A stretch of 64,000 nucleotides of DNA from Pararhizobium sp. YC-54 (GCF_025847205.1 NZ_JAOYTH010000020.1:1-64000); one strand, 5' to 3'; shown: positions 1-9,418, numbered from the stretch's first letter. Numbers and translations are program-made. The notes: generated from the letters alone by a model not told the origin.

Positions 1-92
1 GCGGCGGGATGCCCCTAATTATCCGGAGTAAAATCCATGTCTTATCCTTGAAAAGCCACGCCTTTGCTCGGCGTACTCGACATAAATATCTC

Positions 93-3000
93 CTACAAAT
101 AATTGGTGATCGGCGTGCCCGACGCGAGCACCAGCGCCCTGCCCGGGTTCCTCGTCTCGATGAAGCGGGATTTGACGAACAGATCCCAGGCACGCTGCGA
201 ACCGTTCGGATCCACACCGCGCAGGGTCGACATGTTGGTGGCGAAGGACAGCTTGCGGAACTCCTGCGCCTCGTCGACGATGATCTGGTCGATCCCGAGC
301 TCCGAGATGGTCAGCAGGTCATCTTTGCGGGTGGCCAGCGCTTCGAGCCGTTCCTTGTGTCCTTCCTTCATGCGCTCGATGCGCTTGCGCGACAGCCGAT
401 CGTCGCGTTCGACCTTGGTGAGCAGCTCCTCGTAAAGCTCCAACTCGTCCTGGATCATTTCAGCCTCGAACGATGAGGGAACGGAGATGAACCGGAATGC
501 CGAATGCGTGATGATGATGGCATCCCAGTTGGCGGTCGCCGCCCGTGACAGGAAGCGATGGCGCTTCTCCCTGACGAAGTTGGTCTCGTCGGCGACCAGG
601 ATGCGAGCATTGGGATAGAGCGCCAGAAACTCGCGAGCGGCCTGCGCCAGGCAATGGCCGGGCACGACCAGCATCGCCTTGTTGATCAGCCCGAGCCGGC
701 GCTGTTCCATGATCGCAGCCGCCATGGTCAGTGTCTTGCCGGCGCCAACAGCATGAGCGAGATACGTGCTACCTGCCGAAATAACCCGCCAGATCCCGCG
801 TTTCTGATGCCCATACAGAGAAAAGGCGCCAGAGGCGCCGGGAAGCTGGAGATGATCGCCATTGAAGGCTCGCGGCGCGATATTGTTGAAGGTGTCGTTA
901 TAGACCCGCGCGAGACGGTCAGTGCGATCCGGATCGGACCAGATCCACGACTGGAAGGCGGTCTTGATCTTGGCGAGCTTTTCCTTGGCAGCTTCCGTCT
1001 CCACCGTGTTCAGCACCCGACGTTCGGTCTCGCCGTCGCGGACGGTATCGAAGATCTGCGGCACGGACGAGTTCAGGGCGTCGGATAGAAGCTGTCCGGC
1101 ATGGCGGCGATGGGTACCCCAGTCGGTTTTGCCGGCAGCCGACCATTCCAACTGCCTCGCGTTGACAGTCCAGGTCGCCAGTTCCGGCAGATGGTGGATG
1201 GAGATGTCAGCCTCCATGGTCTGATTGACGAAGGCGACGACATCGTTGTCGGGGATCCACGGCGCGCCGAGGCGTGCGGTGATATCCGAGGGCCTGAGAT
1301 CCGCCGGCTGAACCCGCTCCAGCGCCGCAACATTGCGCGCAAATGCGGGCTCAAGGTCCGCGGCCGCGCGTGCGGTTACCAGCTTCGACCGGACCGCACC
1401 GGACAGATAGGCATCGGCCATCTGCCAGGATCCGTTGGACGGATCGCGGAAGATCGCCTCCCCCAGTTCGCCGATGACGTGGTCAACGTCACGATGCAGT
1501 AGCTCGGCGATATGATCCAGATCGACATGGCCACGCTCGTTGAGCACCACGGCGAGCGCATCGAGCGCCGATGTGATCACTGGTGCCGAGGGCGGGGCGA
1601 TCACCCGCTCGGTAAAGATCGGCCCGGGTTTGGCGGTGTTTGTCTCCAGATCGTAGTCCTCGATCGAGGCGACCAGCCAGCAATCGGGATCGTCGAGGAA
1701 AGGCGCGATATTTGGCCGGCGATGGACCTCCCTGACCTCACCGGTTTCCGGATCCTCCGATGTCGAGACGGAGGTGAAGTTGATCGGACCGAACTCGCGC
1801 ACGAAACTCGACCAGGCGATGCGCAGCGCGACCTGCGCCTTTTGCCAGGGCTGGTCGCGCTCCTGAAGCTTGAGAATAAGCCCGACCGCGTCGCGGATCG
1901 GGACCAGCTTTCGGATGATCAGGGCGTGCTTGGGGAAGATGCCGTCGGTGCTGCGGCCCTTCCTGACCTCGACCGGGACAGCAACCCCGTCCACCACCTG
2001 CATCAGCGCCGTGGCCTTGCCGATGAAATAGCTGCCTTCGCGAACTTTTGGATCATCCGGGCGCTCTGCCATGGCTTCCGCGACTTCGTCCTCAAGGGCG
2101 AAGTCGATTGTGGAAGCTTTACCGTCGTAAATCCCGGCGGGCAGCTGACTGATTGCGGCGTTCAGGCTCGTTTCGAGATCGTCACCGATCGGGAGGCAGG
2201 TATAGGTCTCGCCGAATGGACCTGAGGTGATCGCATGGCGGCCCAGCACCATGTCAGGATGATCGGCGAACCACCTGTTGATACGGACGCGACCGCCCTC
2301 GCCTTCGGACTGGACATCCGCGAGATCAAGCCAGTTGCGGCTTCCAGCCTGGTCGTCGGCTCGTCGCTTCCGGAAAAAGAGAATATCGACGACCACATCC
2401 GTTCCGGCGTCGGCGCGAAAGCTGCCTTCGGGCAGACGGATGGCGCCGCTGAGATCGGCCATGCCGGCGATGTATTCGCGGGCGCGGGCGTCAGCCTTGT
2501 CCATGGTGCCGGACGAGGTCACAAAGGCGGCAAGCCCGCCAGGCTTCAGCCGGTGGATGGACTTGGCGATGAAATAGTCATGCAGCCGCAAACCGAGAGA
2601 GCGGAACGCCGGGTCACTCTTCACCGTGCGATCCGAGAACGGTGGATTGCCTATGGCGAGATCGAAATAACCCGGCAAGTCCGTGCGCGAAAAGTCACCT
2701 GTGATGATTTTCCCGCGAGGCTGCAGCAGCCGGGCGATCCTGGCTGTCACCGGATCGAGCTCGACGCCGGTGACACGGCTTACCGTCGAGAGCGCCGCCG
2801 GCATCAGCGCCGGAAACATCCCCGTTCCGATACCCGGCTCCAGGATCCGTCCGCCCTTAAAGCCCATGCGGATCAGCCCTGCCCAGATGGCACGAACGAT
2901 AAACTCCGGCGTGAAGTGTGCATATTGGGTGCAGCGCGCCAAAGATGCGTAGTCCCCTTCCGCGACGGCGCTTTCCAGATTGCCACCGAGCTCTTCCCAC

Positions 3001-3413
3001 CCTCTACGAAAAGCGTCTTCGCCCGGACGCCGGAATATGCCGTTGGCCAGATCCGACGCGCCGAAGCCGGTGAACTTGATCAACCTGGCCTGCTGGTCAA
3101 GTCGGGCCGGCAGGCCCTGACGCTCGATCTCGTTGGCCAGCAGGATGGCGGCAATATTGTCTCGTGCCCGGTCGCGCCACGATTTTGCGAGACCGCGAGA
3201 ACCCTGCAGCCGGAAATCCACCTTCGCCCGCATCTGCGCTTTGGACTTTGCTTCTTTGCGAACAGGTGCGGCCAGCGCCGGTGTCGAGGGCCGTGGGTCG
3301 ATATCGAGATCGGTTCCGAAGTCTACGGCGAAACCCGGCACACCGAGATCGAAACCGGATGCGAGAGCTGTATTGCCGAACAGGTCGATGGTAGAGGGAT
3401 CGTCATGCGCCAT
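93..3413 (-). CDS. DNA methyltransferase-SNF2-type helicase, 3'-truncated
   Basis: The 1106-residue product has an N-terminal N6-adenine methyltransferase-like domain with a SAM motif LEPGIGTG near residue 191 and a catalytic NPPF near 256. A helicase ATPase follows, with Walker A GAGKT near 885, a DEAQ box near 1046 and the SGTP motif at about 1099. It then stops four to five residues later, so the second helicase lobe is missing. Relatives on rhizobial plasmids, as I recall them, are about 1600 to 1700 residues and continue past this point, so the gene is probably broken and lacks helicase activity. I chose the ATG at 3413 because CAGGAG lies seven bases upstream. It is the last of four leftward genes. 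The 92 bases beyond the stop do not continue the family. Confidence 0.75.
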   Translation of the reverse strand: MAHDDPSTIDLFGNTALASGFDLGVPGFAVDFGTDLDIDPRPSTPALAAPVRKEAKSKAQMRAKVDFRLQGSRGLAKSWRDRARDNIAAILLANEIERQGLPARLDQQARLIKFTGFGASDLANGIFRRPGEDAFRRGWEELGGNLESAVAEGDYASLARCTQYAHFTPEFIVRAIWAGLIRMGFKGGRILEPGIGTGMFPALMPAALSTVSRVTGVELDPVTARIARLLQPRGKIITGDFSRTDLPGYFDLAIGNPPFSDRTVKSDPAFRSLGLRLHDYFIAKSIHRLKPGGLAAFVTSSGTMDKADARAREYIAGMADLSGAIRLPEGSFRADAGTDVVVDILFFRKRRADDQAGSRNWLDLADVQSEGEGGRVRINRWFADHPDMVLGRHAITSGPFGETYTCLPIGDDLETSLNAAISQLPAGIYDGKASTIDFALEDEVAEAMAERPDDPKVREGSYFIGKATALMQVVDGVAVPVEVRKGRSTDGIFPKHALIIRKLVPIRDAVGLILKLQERDQPWQKAQVALRIAWSSFVREFGPINFTSVSTSEDPETGEVREVHRRPNIAPFLDDPDCWLVASIEDYDLETNTAKPGPIFTERVIAPPSAPVITSALDALAVVLNERGHVDLDHIAELLHRDVDHVIGELGEAIFRDPSNGSWQMADAYLSGAVRSKLVTARAAADLEPAFARNVAALERVQPADLRPSDITARLGAPWIPDNDVVAFVNQTMEADISIHHLPELATWTVNARQLEWSAAGKTDWGTHRRHAGQLLSDALNSSVPQIFDTVRDGETERRVLNTVETEAAKEKLAKIKTAFQSWIWSDPDRTDRLARVYNDTFNNIAPRAFNGDHLQLPGASGAFSLYGHQKRGIWRVISAGSTYLAHAVGAGKTLTMAAAIMEQRRLGLINKAMLVVPGHCLAQAAREFLALYPNARILVADETNFVREKRHRFLSRAATANWDAIIITHSAFRFISVPSSFEAEMIQDELELYEELLTKVERDDRLSRKRIERMKEGHKERLEALATRKDDLLTISELGIDQIIVDEAQEFRKLSFATNMSTLRGVDPNGSQRAWDLFVKSRFIETRNPGRALVLASGTPITNYL

Positions 3414-3513
3414 GGGTAAACTCCTGTGAGTGGGCGCGCCGAGGCACACTCGCAGTCAGGTGCGAGTGTTGCCAGGCTGCGGATGGTGGAAGGTTGGAAA
3501 GTGAAGGCTGCCG

Positions 3514-4131
3514 TCAGGCAGCGATGGTTTCCGGAAGGAGACGGAACTGCACCGGCAGTTTTGCGGCGACTTCCTCGTCTGTCAGATCGTCGAGCAGCTT
3601 CCAGATCTTCCCCTGAGCGGAGGGATAGACGAGCACGATCTGGCGATTGCGCAGATCGGCTGGGAAGCGGTTATCGGCGTAGCCGCGGAAATCCGGGCCC
3701 GTCGCGCTCCAGATGTGATCGAGTTTTTCCTGTCGGTTCATGGCGCGGACTGGGCGGGATTCACGGGCGATGATCTCGGCACGCATCCTGTCGGGCGACT
3801 GGTGATCGCTGAGATCGCAATAGCTGTGGAACCAGCGTGACCGATCATCGATCGTCAGCGCGAAGAAAACGCTGGTGACGCTGGCGGCCAGAAACTCCCG
3901 CATGGCGAACATGTCGCCACGGTAAAACAGCGGAGGGAGGATCTCGAACATGTGGTCGTGGTCGGCTTCGCAGATTTCGAACCATTCGCCGACATAGAGC
4001 GTGCCATTCATCCTGTTATCGTCGAACGGCGCCTGGGCGTGGCGGTTGAACAGGGCATACATTTCGTGGCGGCTGGCCACGCCTTCGAACACTTTGCGAT
4101 GAGCTGGAAGAATTGCGGGGGAAACGAACAT
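3514..4131 (-). CDS. DUF1419 family protein
   Basis: The 205-residue protein matches my recollection of the DUF1419 family, found on rhizobial plasmids beside large methyltransferase-helicase genes. No catalytic motif is evident. It is rich in aromatic and charged residues (GEWFEIC and HDHMFEILPPLFYR) and has no signal peptide or membrane segment, so it is probably cytosolic. The ATG has AAGGAG six bases upstream. It lies about 100 bases upstream of the truncated helicase gene and 130 bases downstream of the Toprim gene, in the same orientation. Its function is unknown; the block may serve plasmid DNA processing. Confidence 0.7.
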   Translation of the reverse strand: MFVSPAILPAHRKVFEGVASRHEMYALFNRHAQAPFDDNRMNGTLYVGEWFEICEADHDHMFEILPPLFYRGDMFAMREFLAASVTSVFFALTIDDRSRWFHSYCDLSDHQSPDRMRAEIIARESRPVRAMNRQEKLDHIWSATGPDFRGYADNRFPADLRNRQIVLVYPSAQGKIWKLLDDLTDEEVAAKLPVQFRLLPETIAA

Positions 4132-4261
4132 TTGCTGCTCCTTCGGGGTTACGGCTGAAGCGAAGCCTGATCGACCTCTCTGTTCAGTCCTTTGATCACC
4201 CCTCCTCAGCCGGCGCCTCGCGGGCAGCGGGTCAAGGGCCGCCGTCAGGCGGGCGGCAGCT

Positions 4262-5197
4262 TCACCCTTGATGCGCTGTCCGCGTATGCGGCAGCTCTCC
4301 TCTCTCCCTCCTCTCCTTCAATTCCTCATTCCAGTCTTCAGATCGCGGCCTCAGACGCGAGAAATTGCAACTGGCGGTATCGGCCATCTGGCGCAGGCGA
4401 TCGGCGAAGACTTCTCCCTGGACATTGTTGTCGGTCGCGGCCACCAGCCACGCGCCGTCCCCGGAAGCCAGGGTCTCCAACGCCTGAGCGGTCAACGGCG
4501 ACCAACCGCCTCCGGTGCTGACGTAGAGCGTGTCGGGTCTCGTCTGCTCGATCGCCGCCAGACTGAGCGCATCAATCGCCGCCTCGGTCACACAGATCCG
4601 ACGAGCGTCGTTCATACCAAACCGGAAGATCATCTTGGCGCCATCGGTGGAGAAACCGCGCCAGTCCCGACCGCGCTCCTCCCAGCCGATGACGGCGCCA
4701 GCCTCATCGACATGCTTCGCCCACATCGAGCCAAAGGGTCCTTCGCGCAGAACGTCTGCCTCGATCGCTGCGGAGATCACTTGCCATGGCAGGGCGCGGC
4801 ATTGATGCAGATACCTCCAGGTCGCCGAAGCGCGCCATGGCCGTTTTCTGTGGGTCCAGCGGTCAGCGATCGAAGCCCCCGTCTCCTTTTGACGGAGAGG
4901 CTTCTCCCAGGTCGCTGCGGTTGGCTGAAACGCGACCAGATCACCGACAGCCGCCAGGGCTTCTGCAAAACCGATCCCGTTCAGATAGCTTGCAAGCGCA
5001 AACACATCGCCCTTGGCATCCGAACGGGCGTCGAACCAGCCCCTGTCGTCGTGGATGACGATGACGATGTCGTCGTCGCGCCGGAATTTGACCGCCCGGC
5101 GCGTACTCTCTTTCCTGTCTATCGCGAAGCCCTCGTGCTCAAGGACGGCTGCGCAGCCCACCCGGGCACGCAGCTCCTCGATGTCATTCTTTTCCAT
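4262..5197 (-). CDS. Toprim domain protein
   Basis: The 311-residue protein begins at the ATG at 5197, chosen because AAGGAG lies just upstream; the longer open frame before it is not protein-like. Its N-terminal part (MEKNDIEELRARVGCAAVLE, then SDAKGDVFALASYL) resembles the primase-like DUF3991 module. The C-terminal half looks like TOPRIM, with a glutamate in CVTEAAIDAL and an acidic cluster in LVAATDNN. TOPRIM folds occur in primases, topoisomerases and nucleases acting on DNA. It lies between the 59-residue gene and the DUF1419 gene. A role in plasmid replication or transfer is plausible but not shown by the sequence. Confidence 0.75.
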   Translation of the reverse strand: MEKNDIEELRARVGCAAVLEHEGFAIDRKESTRRAVKFRRDDDIVIVIHDDRGWFDARSDAKGDVFALASYLNGIGFAEALAAVGDLVAFQPTAATWEKPLRQKETGASIADRWTHRKRPWRASATWRYLHQCRALPWQVISAAIEADVLREGPFGSMWAKHVDEAGAVIGWEERGRDWRGFSTDGAKMIFRFGMNDARRICVTEAAIDALSLAAIEQTRPDTLYVSTGGGWSPLTAQALETLASGDGAWLVAATDNNVQGEVFADRLRQMADTASCNFSRLRPRSEDWNEELKERRERGELPHTRTAHQG

Positions 5198-5372
5198 ATC
5201 AACTCCTTCAGCTTTCCCGATTGTTTGGGCTGTCAGCGCCCAGGCCGCGAAGATGGAAGCGCGCAGGGGCGCGGTTCGCAATCTGCAGATCTGCGAGAAA
5301 AGCTCGCGGCGAAGCCTCCCTTGCGCGCGCGGCAACGCAAGCGGCGCGCCTTTCCCCGAAGGGGTGATCGGC

Positions 5373-5552
5373 TCAATGAGCCGATCCATAAGCAAAGGGA
5401 TCGTATTCGTTGATGATGGCGTCCTCGTCGCCGTCATACTCGGCGGAAGGCATGACGCCGATCTCGCCATCGATTTCGAAGAGAGTGACCGGGACCATCA
5501 GGGTCCGGGCAAGATCGAGTGCGTGGTTCTGTGCGAGGCTGAGATCCGACAT
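5373..5552 (-). CDS. Small acidic protein of unknown function
   Basis: This 59-residue protein starts MSDLSLAQNHALDLAR and has an acidic C-terminal half with EYDGDEDAIINEYDPFAYG. The ATG at 5552 is preceded by GGAG at a good distance; the open frame further upstream reads as non-coding. I recognise no domain. It is the first gene of the leftward plasmid block and lies 175 bases ahead of the Toprim gene. Acidic proteins of this size can be DNA mimics or antirestriction factors, but nothing here proves that. Confidence 0.55.
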   Translation of the reverse strand: MSDLSLAQNHALDLARTLMVPVTLFEIDGEIGVMPSAEYDGDEDAIINEYDPFAYGSAH

Positions 5553-6059
5553 GTGAGGCTCCATCCGTTGGCGGGGCCAATCCCCGCTCGATGGCGCCCG
5601 TTTGATCCGGACCCGGCCGCGGTCACCTCGGCGGCGCAGCCAGAGAGGTCGCAGGGACTGCGAACCCCTTGTGGGTTGACCGTCCAAGGACGGGGCTGGG
5701 TTAGGGATGCCAGACAAAAGAGCTGGGTTGGCAACGCCAATGGATGGAGCGGATTGGTATTCGATCTCGCCGCACTGACCTTCATCCGGATCAGCCGGAT
5801 TGCCATTTTCCGTAACGAGGGGAAGGTGGGGAACTGCTTCTTATCCAGAGCGCGACTTCGACACAGCCACAATTTGACATGGCGGCCGGGTGATCAACGA
5901 CTGCTTCAGGCATGATGGCCTGCGGAATGGACGCTCGCCGTTGAGGTTTAAGCACAACACTCCGCGGCAAGGAGGAGCCTAGCGACAGCCCAAGTTACTT
6001 TGAGCCTTCCATAATTTGTCAACATATTACTTACAACAGGGGCATACGTTAAAGTGCGC
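5553..6059. other. Intergenic stretch without a supported gene
   Basis: The region lies between two divergent units. It must hold the promoter of the leftward block, but I could not fix it. The right part, from about 5990, is AT-rich and leads into the promoter of the toxin-antitoxin pair. No convincing coding frame, repeat or RNA gene was seen. Confidence 0.5.
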
Positions 6060-6089
6060 TTGGAACTCACTTTGAAATCGTGCTACAAT
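6060..6089 (+). promoter_or_regulatory. Promoter of the abiE operon, probably leaderless
   Basis: A TTGGAA box at 6060-6065 and a TACAAT box at 6084-6089 are separated by 18 bases. TACAAT ends seven bases before an ATG at 6097, so transcription would start at that ATG. An alternative ATG at 6088 lies inside the -10 box. No ribosome binding site is seen before either ATG, which fits a leaderless mRNA. Confidence 0.5.
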
Positions 6090-6096
6090 GTCCATT

Positions 6097-6942
6097 ATGA
6101 ATGAACAAGCGACGCCAAAGCTAAAGTACCTTATCCAAACGGTTCCGCCGGGCTTTCTTGTCGATTCTGCCTGGACGGCACGTCATGCGATCTCACGGCA
6201 ATCCGTATCGGCGTATATCAAACAGGGTTGGCTCGAGCGGATCGCGACAGGCGTCTACCGACGCCCATTTTCGGCAAGAGAAACGACGGAAGCCGTCACA
6301 GGCTGGAAAATTCCCTTGTTATCCGCGCAATGGATCATGGGACATGGATTCCATGTCGGAGGTCTGACCGCGCTTGGATTGCGGGGCCATTCTCACTACC
6401 TGCAGCTTGGCGGTGATACACGCGTGTACCTCTATGGCTCCGATATCCCTGCCTGGCTTATGACATTGACAACCGATGCCAGGTTCGTCCGACGCGGTCA
6501 TGGCCTGTTGTCCGACGAGAACAACGGCGTCGAGGACAGCGAATTCAGCCTCTCCGATAATCCAGATGAGGAACTGGCCATGAGCCCATGGCGCTGGCCC
6601 ATCAAAATGTCATCGGCGGAGAGGGCGATACTGGAGCTTCTCGATGAACTTCCGAAGAACGAGAGCTTTCACAACATAGACATGGTGTTTGAGGGAATGG
6701 TCAATCTGCGTCCAAAAATGTTAACGACGCTGTTGACCCGGTGTCGCAGCGTAAAGGTCAAACGCCTTTTCTTCGTCTATGCCGACAAACACGCGCATGC
6801 GTGGCTCAAGCATATCGACCGATCGCGGATCGATATGGGACGCGGCGATCGAGCACTTGTCCCAGGCGGCAGGCTTCACCCGATTTATCGCATCACAGTC
6901 CCTGCAGACCTGGTGCCAAAGGAGAATATCGATGGCGCGTGA
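6097..6942 (+). CDS. abiEi: AbiEi-type antitoxin, type IV toxin-antitoxin
   Basis: The 281-residue protein starts with a winged-helix-like region (SRQSVSAYIKQGWLERIATGVYRRP), typical of AbiEi antitoxins. These bind their own promoter and counter a nucleotidyltransferase toxin. The remainder, including GGLTALGLRGHSHYLQLG, fits the AbiEi C-terminal region. I prefer the ATG at 6097 because the upstream one at 6088 overlaps the likely -10 box. The stop overlaps the toxin start by 11 bases, a normal arrangement for the family. AbiE systems give abortive phage resistance and stabilise mobile elements; on this plasmid either role is possible. Confidence 0.85.
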   Translation: MNEQATPKLKYLIQTVPPGFLVDSAWTARHAISRQSVSAYIKQGWLERIATGVYRRPFSARETTEAVTGWKIPLLSAQWIMGHGFHVGGLTALGLRGHSHYLQLGGDTRVYLYGSDIPAWLMTLTTDARFVRRGHGLLSDENNGVEDSEFSLSDNPDEELAMSPWRWPIKMSSAERAILELLDELPKNESFHNIDMVFEGMVNLRPKMLTTLLTRCRSVKVKRLFFVYADKHAHAWLKHIDRSRIDMGRGDRALVPGGRLHPIYRITVPADLVPKENIDGA

Positions 6943-7849
6943 TCGTTATATGCGGCAGGTCGAACTGTTGGTCCGGACGTTGCCCTACATCGCTCGGCAG
7001 GATGTCTTTGCCCTCAAGGGGGGAACGGCCATCAACCTGTTCTACCGAAATATGCCGCGCTTATCGGTCGATATCGACCTCACCTACCTTCCCATCGAGG
7101 ATCGGGAAACGACGCTCAGCGGTATCGACGCCGCGCTCGACCGCATCCGCGACGACCTGCTGAAAAATCTGCGCGGCGTCGACGTCCAGCGTATCGCCGG
7201 CGGCGGCAACAATGACACGCGGGTGCTCGTCCGGCAGGGTACAACCGAAATCAAGATCGAGACCTCGCCGGTCGCGCGCGGAACGGTGCATCCTCCAGAA
7301 CTGCGGGCGGTCACGGATGGAGTGGCCGAGGCGTTTGGCTTTGCCGAAATGCAGGTGGTGTCTTTCGAGGATCTGTTTGGTGGCAAGCTTCATGCCGCCG
7401 TGGACCGTCAGCACCCGCGCGATCTTTTCGACGTGAAGCTGCTCTACGACAATGAAGGCCTCACCGATGCGTTGTTTCGAACCTTCCTCATCTATGTCGC
7501 AAGCTCCGGCCGCCCGCCGCATGAGCTCATCAGACCGTCATTGTCCGAACTCGAGGAAGCCTTCGTGAAGGAATTCGAAGGCATGACCATCGAACCCGTC
7601 AGCCTGATCGAACTGAAAGATGCGAGAACCAGGCTCACAGATGACCTTCGAGCCCGACTCGATGATAAAGCGATGCGGTTCCTGCTTACTCTCCATGATA
7701 CGGAGCCGGATTTCGACGCCATCGGATTGCCGCAGGCGGCGGCCCTACCGGCAGTTCGGTGGAAGTTGCTCAATCTTGCAAAGCTGAAGCAGCAGAACCC
7801 CGATAAACACGCGCAGCAGCGTGGGGAAATCGAGAACATGTTTGCTTAA
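6932..7849 (+). CDS. abiEii: AbiEii-type nucleotidyltransferase toxin
   Basis: The 305-residue protein carries the DNA polymerase beta-like nucleotidyltransferase signature. GGT is at residues 30-32 and the metal-binding DID at 47-49, in the context ALKGGTAINLF and LSVDIDLTY. Further AbiEii features are FEDLFGGKLHAA and QHPRDLFDVKLL. Family members modify RNA targets such as tRNA and arrest growth. The start at 6932 has AAAGGAG upstream and overlaps the antitoxin gene, so the two are translationally coupled. The gene appears intact. Confidence 0.88.
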   Translation: MARDRYMRQVELLVRTLPYIARQDVFALKGGTAINLFYRNMPRLSVDIDLTYLPIEDRETTLSGIDAALDRIRDDLLKNLRGVDVQRIAGGGNNDTRVLVRQGTTEIKIETSPVARGTVHPPELRAVTDGVAEAFGFAEMQVVSFEDLFGGKLHAAVDRQHPRDLFDVKLLYDNEGLTDALFRTFLIYVASSGRPPHELIRPSLSELEEAFVKEFEGMTIEPVSLIELKDARTRLTDDLRARLDDKAMRFLLTLHDTEPDFDAIGLPQAAALPAVRWKLLNLAKLKQQNPDKHAQQRGEIENMFA

Positions 7850-7868
7850 GCGACTGCGTTCCCAGCAC

Positions 7869-7909
7869 GGCCGGCCGCAGGTTCCCTGCTCAGGCACTTG
7901 CGGCCGGCC
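7869..7909. terminator. Hairpin between convergent genes
   Basis: GGCCGGCCGCA at 7869-7879 pairs perfectly with TGCGGCCGGCC at 7899-7909 around a 19-base loop. It lies just after the toxin stop and before the convergent gene ending at 7993, so it could end transcription from both sides. A clear T-run is lacking, so termination efficiency is uncertain. Confidence 0.5.
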
Positions 7910-7992
7910 CGTCATTTCTCGGCTCTTCGATCGCGTCTTCCGACACATCGTCTGCAGGGTCGGGATCGCGTTCATTCTTCGATGTGAAAACC

Positions 7993-8958
7993 TCAGGCCT
8001 CGATTGAAGGCTCCGCTTTCTCGGCCAACCGCGCGACGCCGAGGTCGTCCAGCCGGGTAAGCACTGTATCGGGAACGGCGAGGCAGGAAAGAAGCAGGTC
8101 CTGCCCGCCGAGGCGTAGCAACAATTCATGAAATCGCGGCCGCGCACCGCCTGTTGCGGCCTGGCGAAAGGCGTAGCCATTCAGACGAACGAGCGAAACG
8201 AAGGTGGTGATGGCGGTGTAACTGGCCTGGAAGCTCCGGCGCGTTGGTCGGTCGCGATTGATAATGACCAGTTCGTCCGGGGCAGCCAGGAGCATCAGGC
8301 CGGTTGTCATCCGGCGTCGGCCGTCGCGATCGAGGCACCGCTGGCCCGGCGGATCAAAATGAACGACAGCTATTGGCATGGAGCTCCGCTTTTGTGTCGT
8401 CAGGAACATTGCGTGAAAGAAATGGTCGGTGATTGCGATGTTAGGCAGAGTGGCTGGCAGGCTCGGCACCTGTGTCGGACCTGCGCAACGGTGCCTGACG
8501 AAATCGGACGCGTCCTCCATCAATCGCTTCGATACGTTGTTGAAAGACAGCTCGATCTCTATTCCGCTCGTCATCAGGAGCGACAAGGTGCCGAGCAGCA
8601 GATCGGATCCGTTACGGATGGCCGCAACCTCATCCCAGGCGCACTGATCGGAGACGATGCGATTGTCGACGAGACGGTAAATGCTCAGACCGTTTTCGTC
8701 GATGGCCAGGACGGCGAAATAAAGGTCCATGCCCGGGCGCATATTGCGGCGGTCGGCATCGACCGGTATCTTTAAGAAAAAGCGAGCACCGTGATGTTTC
8801 GCATAGGCAAAGCGAAAGCGCGGCGGCATTTCGCTTTCCTTGCTGATCTCATAAACCCACGGGCCGAAGGCATCGTATTCCTGTCGATCCTCAAGTGCAG
8901 CGGCGTGGTACCAGTCATGGGGCTTTTCAGGCTGGGGTTTTCGAAACAAGCGCAGCAT
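7993..8958 (-). CDS. Protein of unknown function, coupled to MarR gene
   Basis: I do not recognise this 321-residue protein. It has no signal peptide or clear membrane segment. It contains a basic N-terminus (MLRLFRKPQPEKPHDWY), a central hydrophobic stretch (DLLLGTLSLLMTSGIEIEL) and an FDPPGQRCLDRDGRRR segment. The ATG at 8958 has GGAGG six bases upstream and lies inside the end of the MarR gene, a 32-base overlap that suggests coupled translation and shared control. A function in a stress response governed by the MarR protein is possible but unsupported. Confidence 0.6.
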   Translation of the reverse strand: MLRLFRKPQPEKPHDWYHAAALEDRQEYDAFGPWVYEISKESEMPPRFRFAYAKHHGARFFLKIPVDADRRNMRPGMDLYFAVLAIDENGLSIYRLVDNRIVSDQCAWDEVAAIRNGSDLLLGTLSLLMTSGIEIELSFNNVSKRLMEDASDFVRHRCAGPTQVPSLPATLPNIAITDHFFHAMFLTTQKRSSMPIAVVHFDPPGQRCLDRDGRRRMTTGLMLLAAPDELVIINRDRPTRRSFQASYTAITTFVSLVRLNGYAFRQAATGGARPRFHELLLRLGGQDLLLSCLAVPDTVLTRLDDLGVARLAEKAEPSIEA

Positions 8959-9418
8959 CTCTTTCCTCCACCGCCTTGAGATACGAGGAAATCAGATCAA
9001 AGCCCCGTGCGGTCGCACCAATATCTTTCGACGTCATATTGTCGAACAGCTGCCTGAACATTCTCAGCCGCTGTTCTTCAAGATGACGGACAAATTGAAC
9101 CCCCTTCGCGGTGAGTGCGACGCGATAGCTGCGCTCGTCACCTGGAATGTCGAGCCGACGGATCAGCTCCAATTCTTTCAGGCGACGGAGCACGGAAGTT
9201 AAGCTGCCCTTGTTGAGCCTGAGGCCACGGCTGATGTCTATCGGCCGCATCGACCCATCCGAATTCAGCGCCATGCAGACTATGATCTCGTAGTCGGAAT
9301 AGCTGCGTCCTTCGAATTCGGTGCGGTGCAGAATGGGATTTATGTGTACGAAAAAGTAGCGCATGAAGCCACTGATGCTGCGATCGAGTAGGTCTGCTGT
9401 GCAAGTCTCTGACGTCAT
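8927..9418 (-). CDS. MarR-family transcriptional regulator
   Basis: The 163-residue protein has the MarR winged helix: YSDYEIIVCMAL, then RPIDISRGLRLNKGSLTSVLRRLKELELIRR as the recognition region, then the wing GDERSYRVALTAKG. MarR proteins are dimeric repressors released by small ligands. The start at 9418 lacks a clear ribosome binding site; the likely mRNA leader is only about ten bases. The gene overlaps the following unknown gene by 32 bases. A palindrome in its promoter suggests that it represses its own operon. Confidence 0.85.
   Translation of the reverse strand: MTSETCTADLLDRSISGFMRYFFVHINPILHRTEFEGRSYSDYEIIVCMALNSDGSMRPIDISRGLRLNKGSLTSVLRRLKELELIRRLDIPGDERSYRVALTAKGVQFVRHLEEQRLRMFRQLFDNMTSKDIGATARGFDLISSYLKAVEERDAALVSKTPA

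Noticed and set aside
1..92. IS66-type terminal sequence
   Set aside because: The stretch superficially recalls such ends, but no inverted repeat or transposase gene can be confirmed inside the window.
2235..3419. Long plus-strand open frame of 394 codons
   Set aside because: It lies antisense to the well-supported methyltransferase domain, and its translation shows no family pattern; it is a shadow of high-GC coding sequence.
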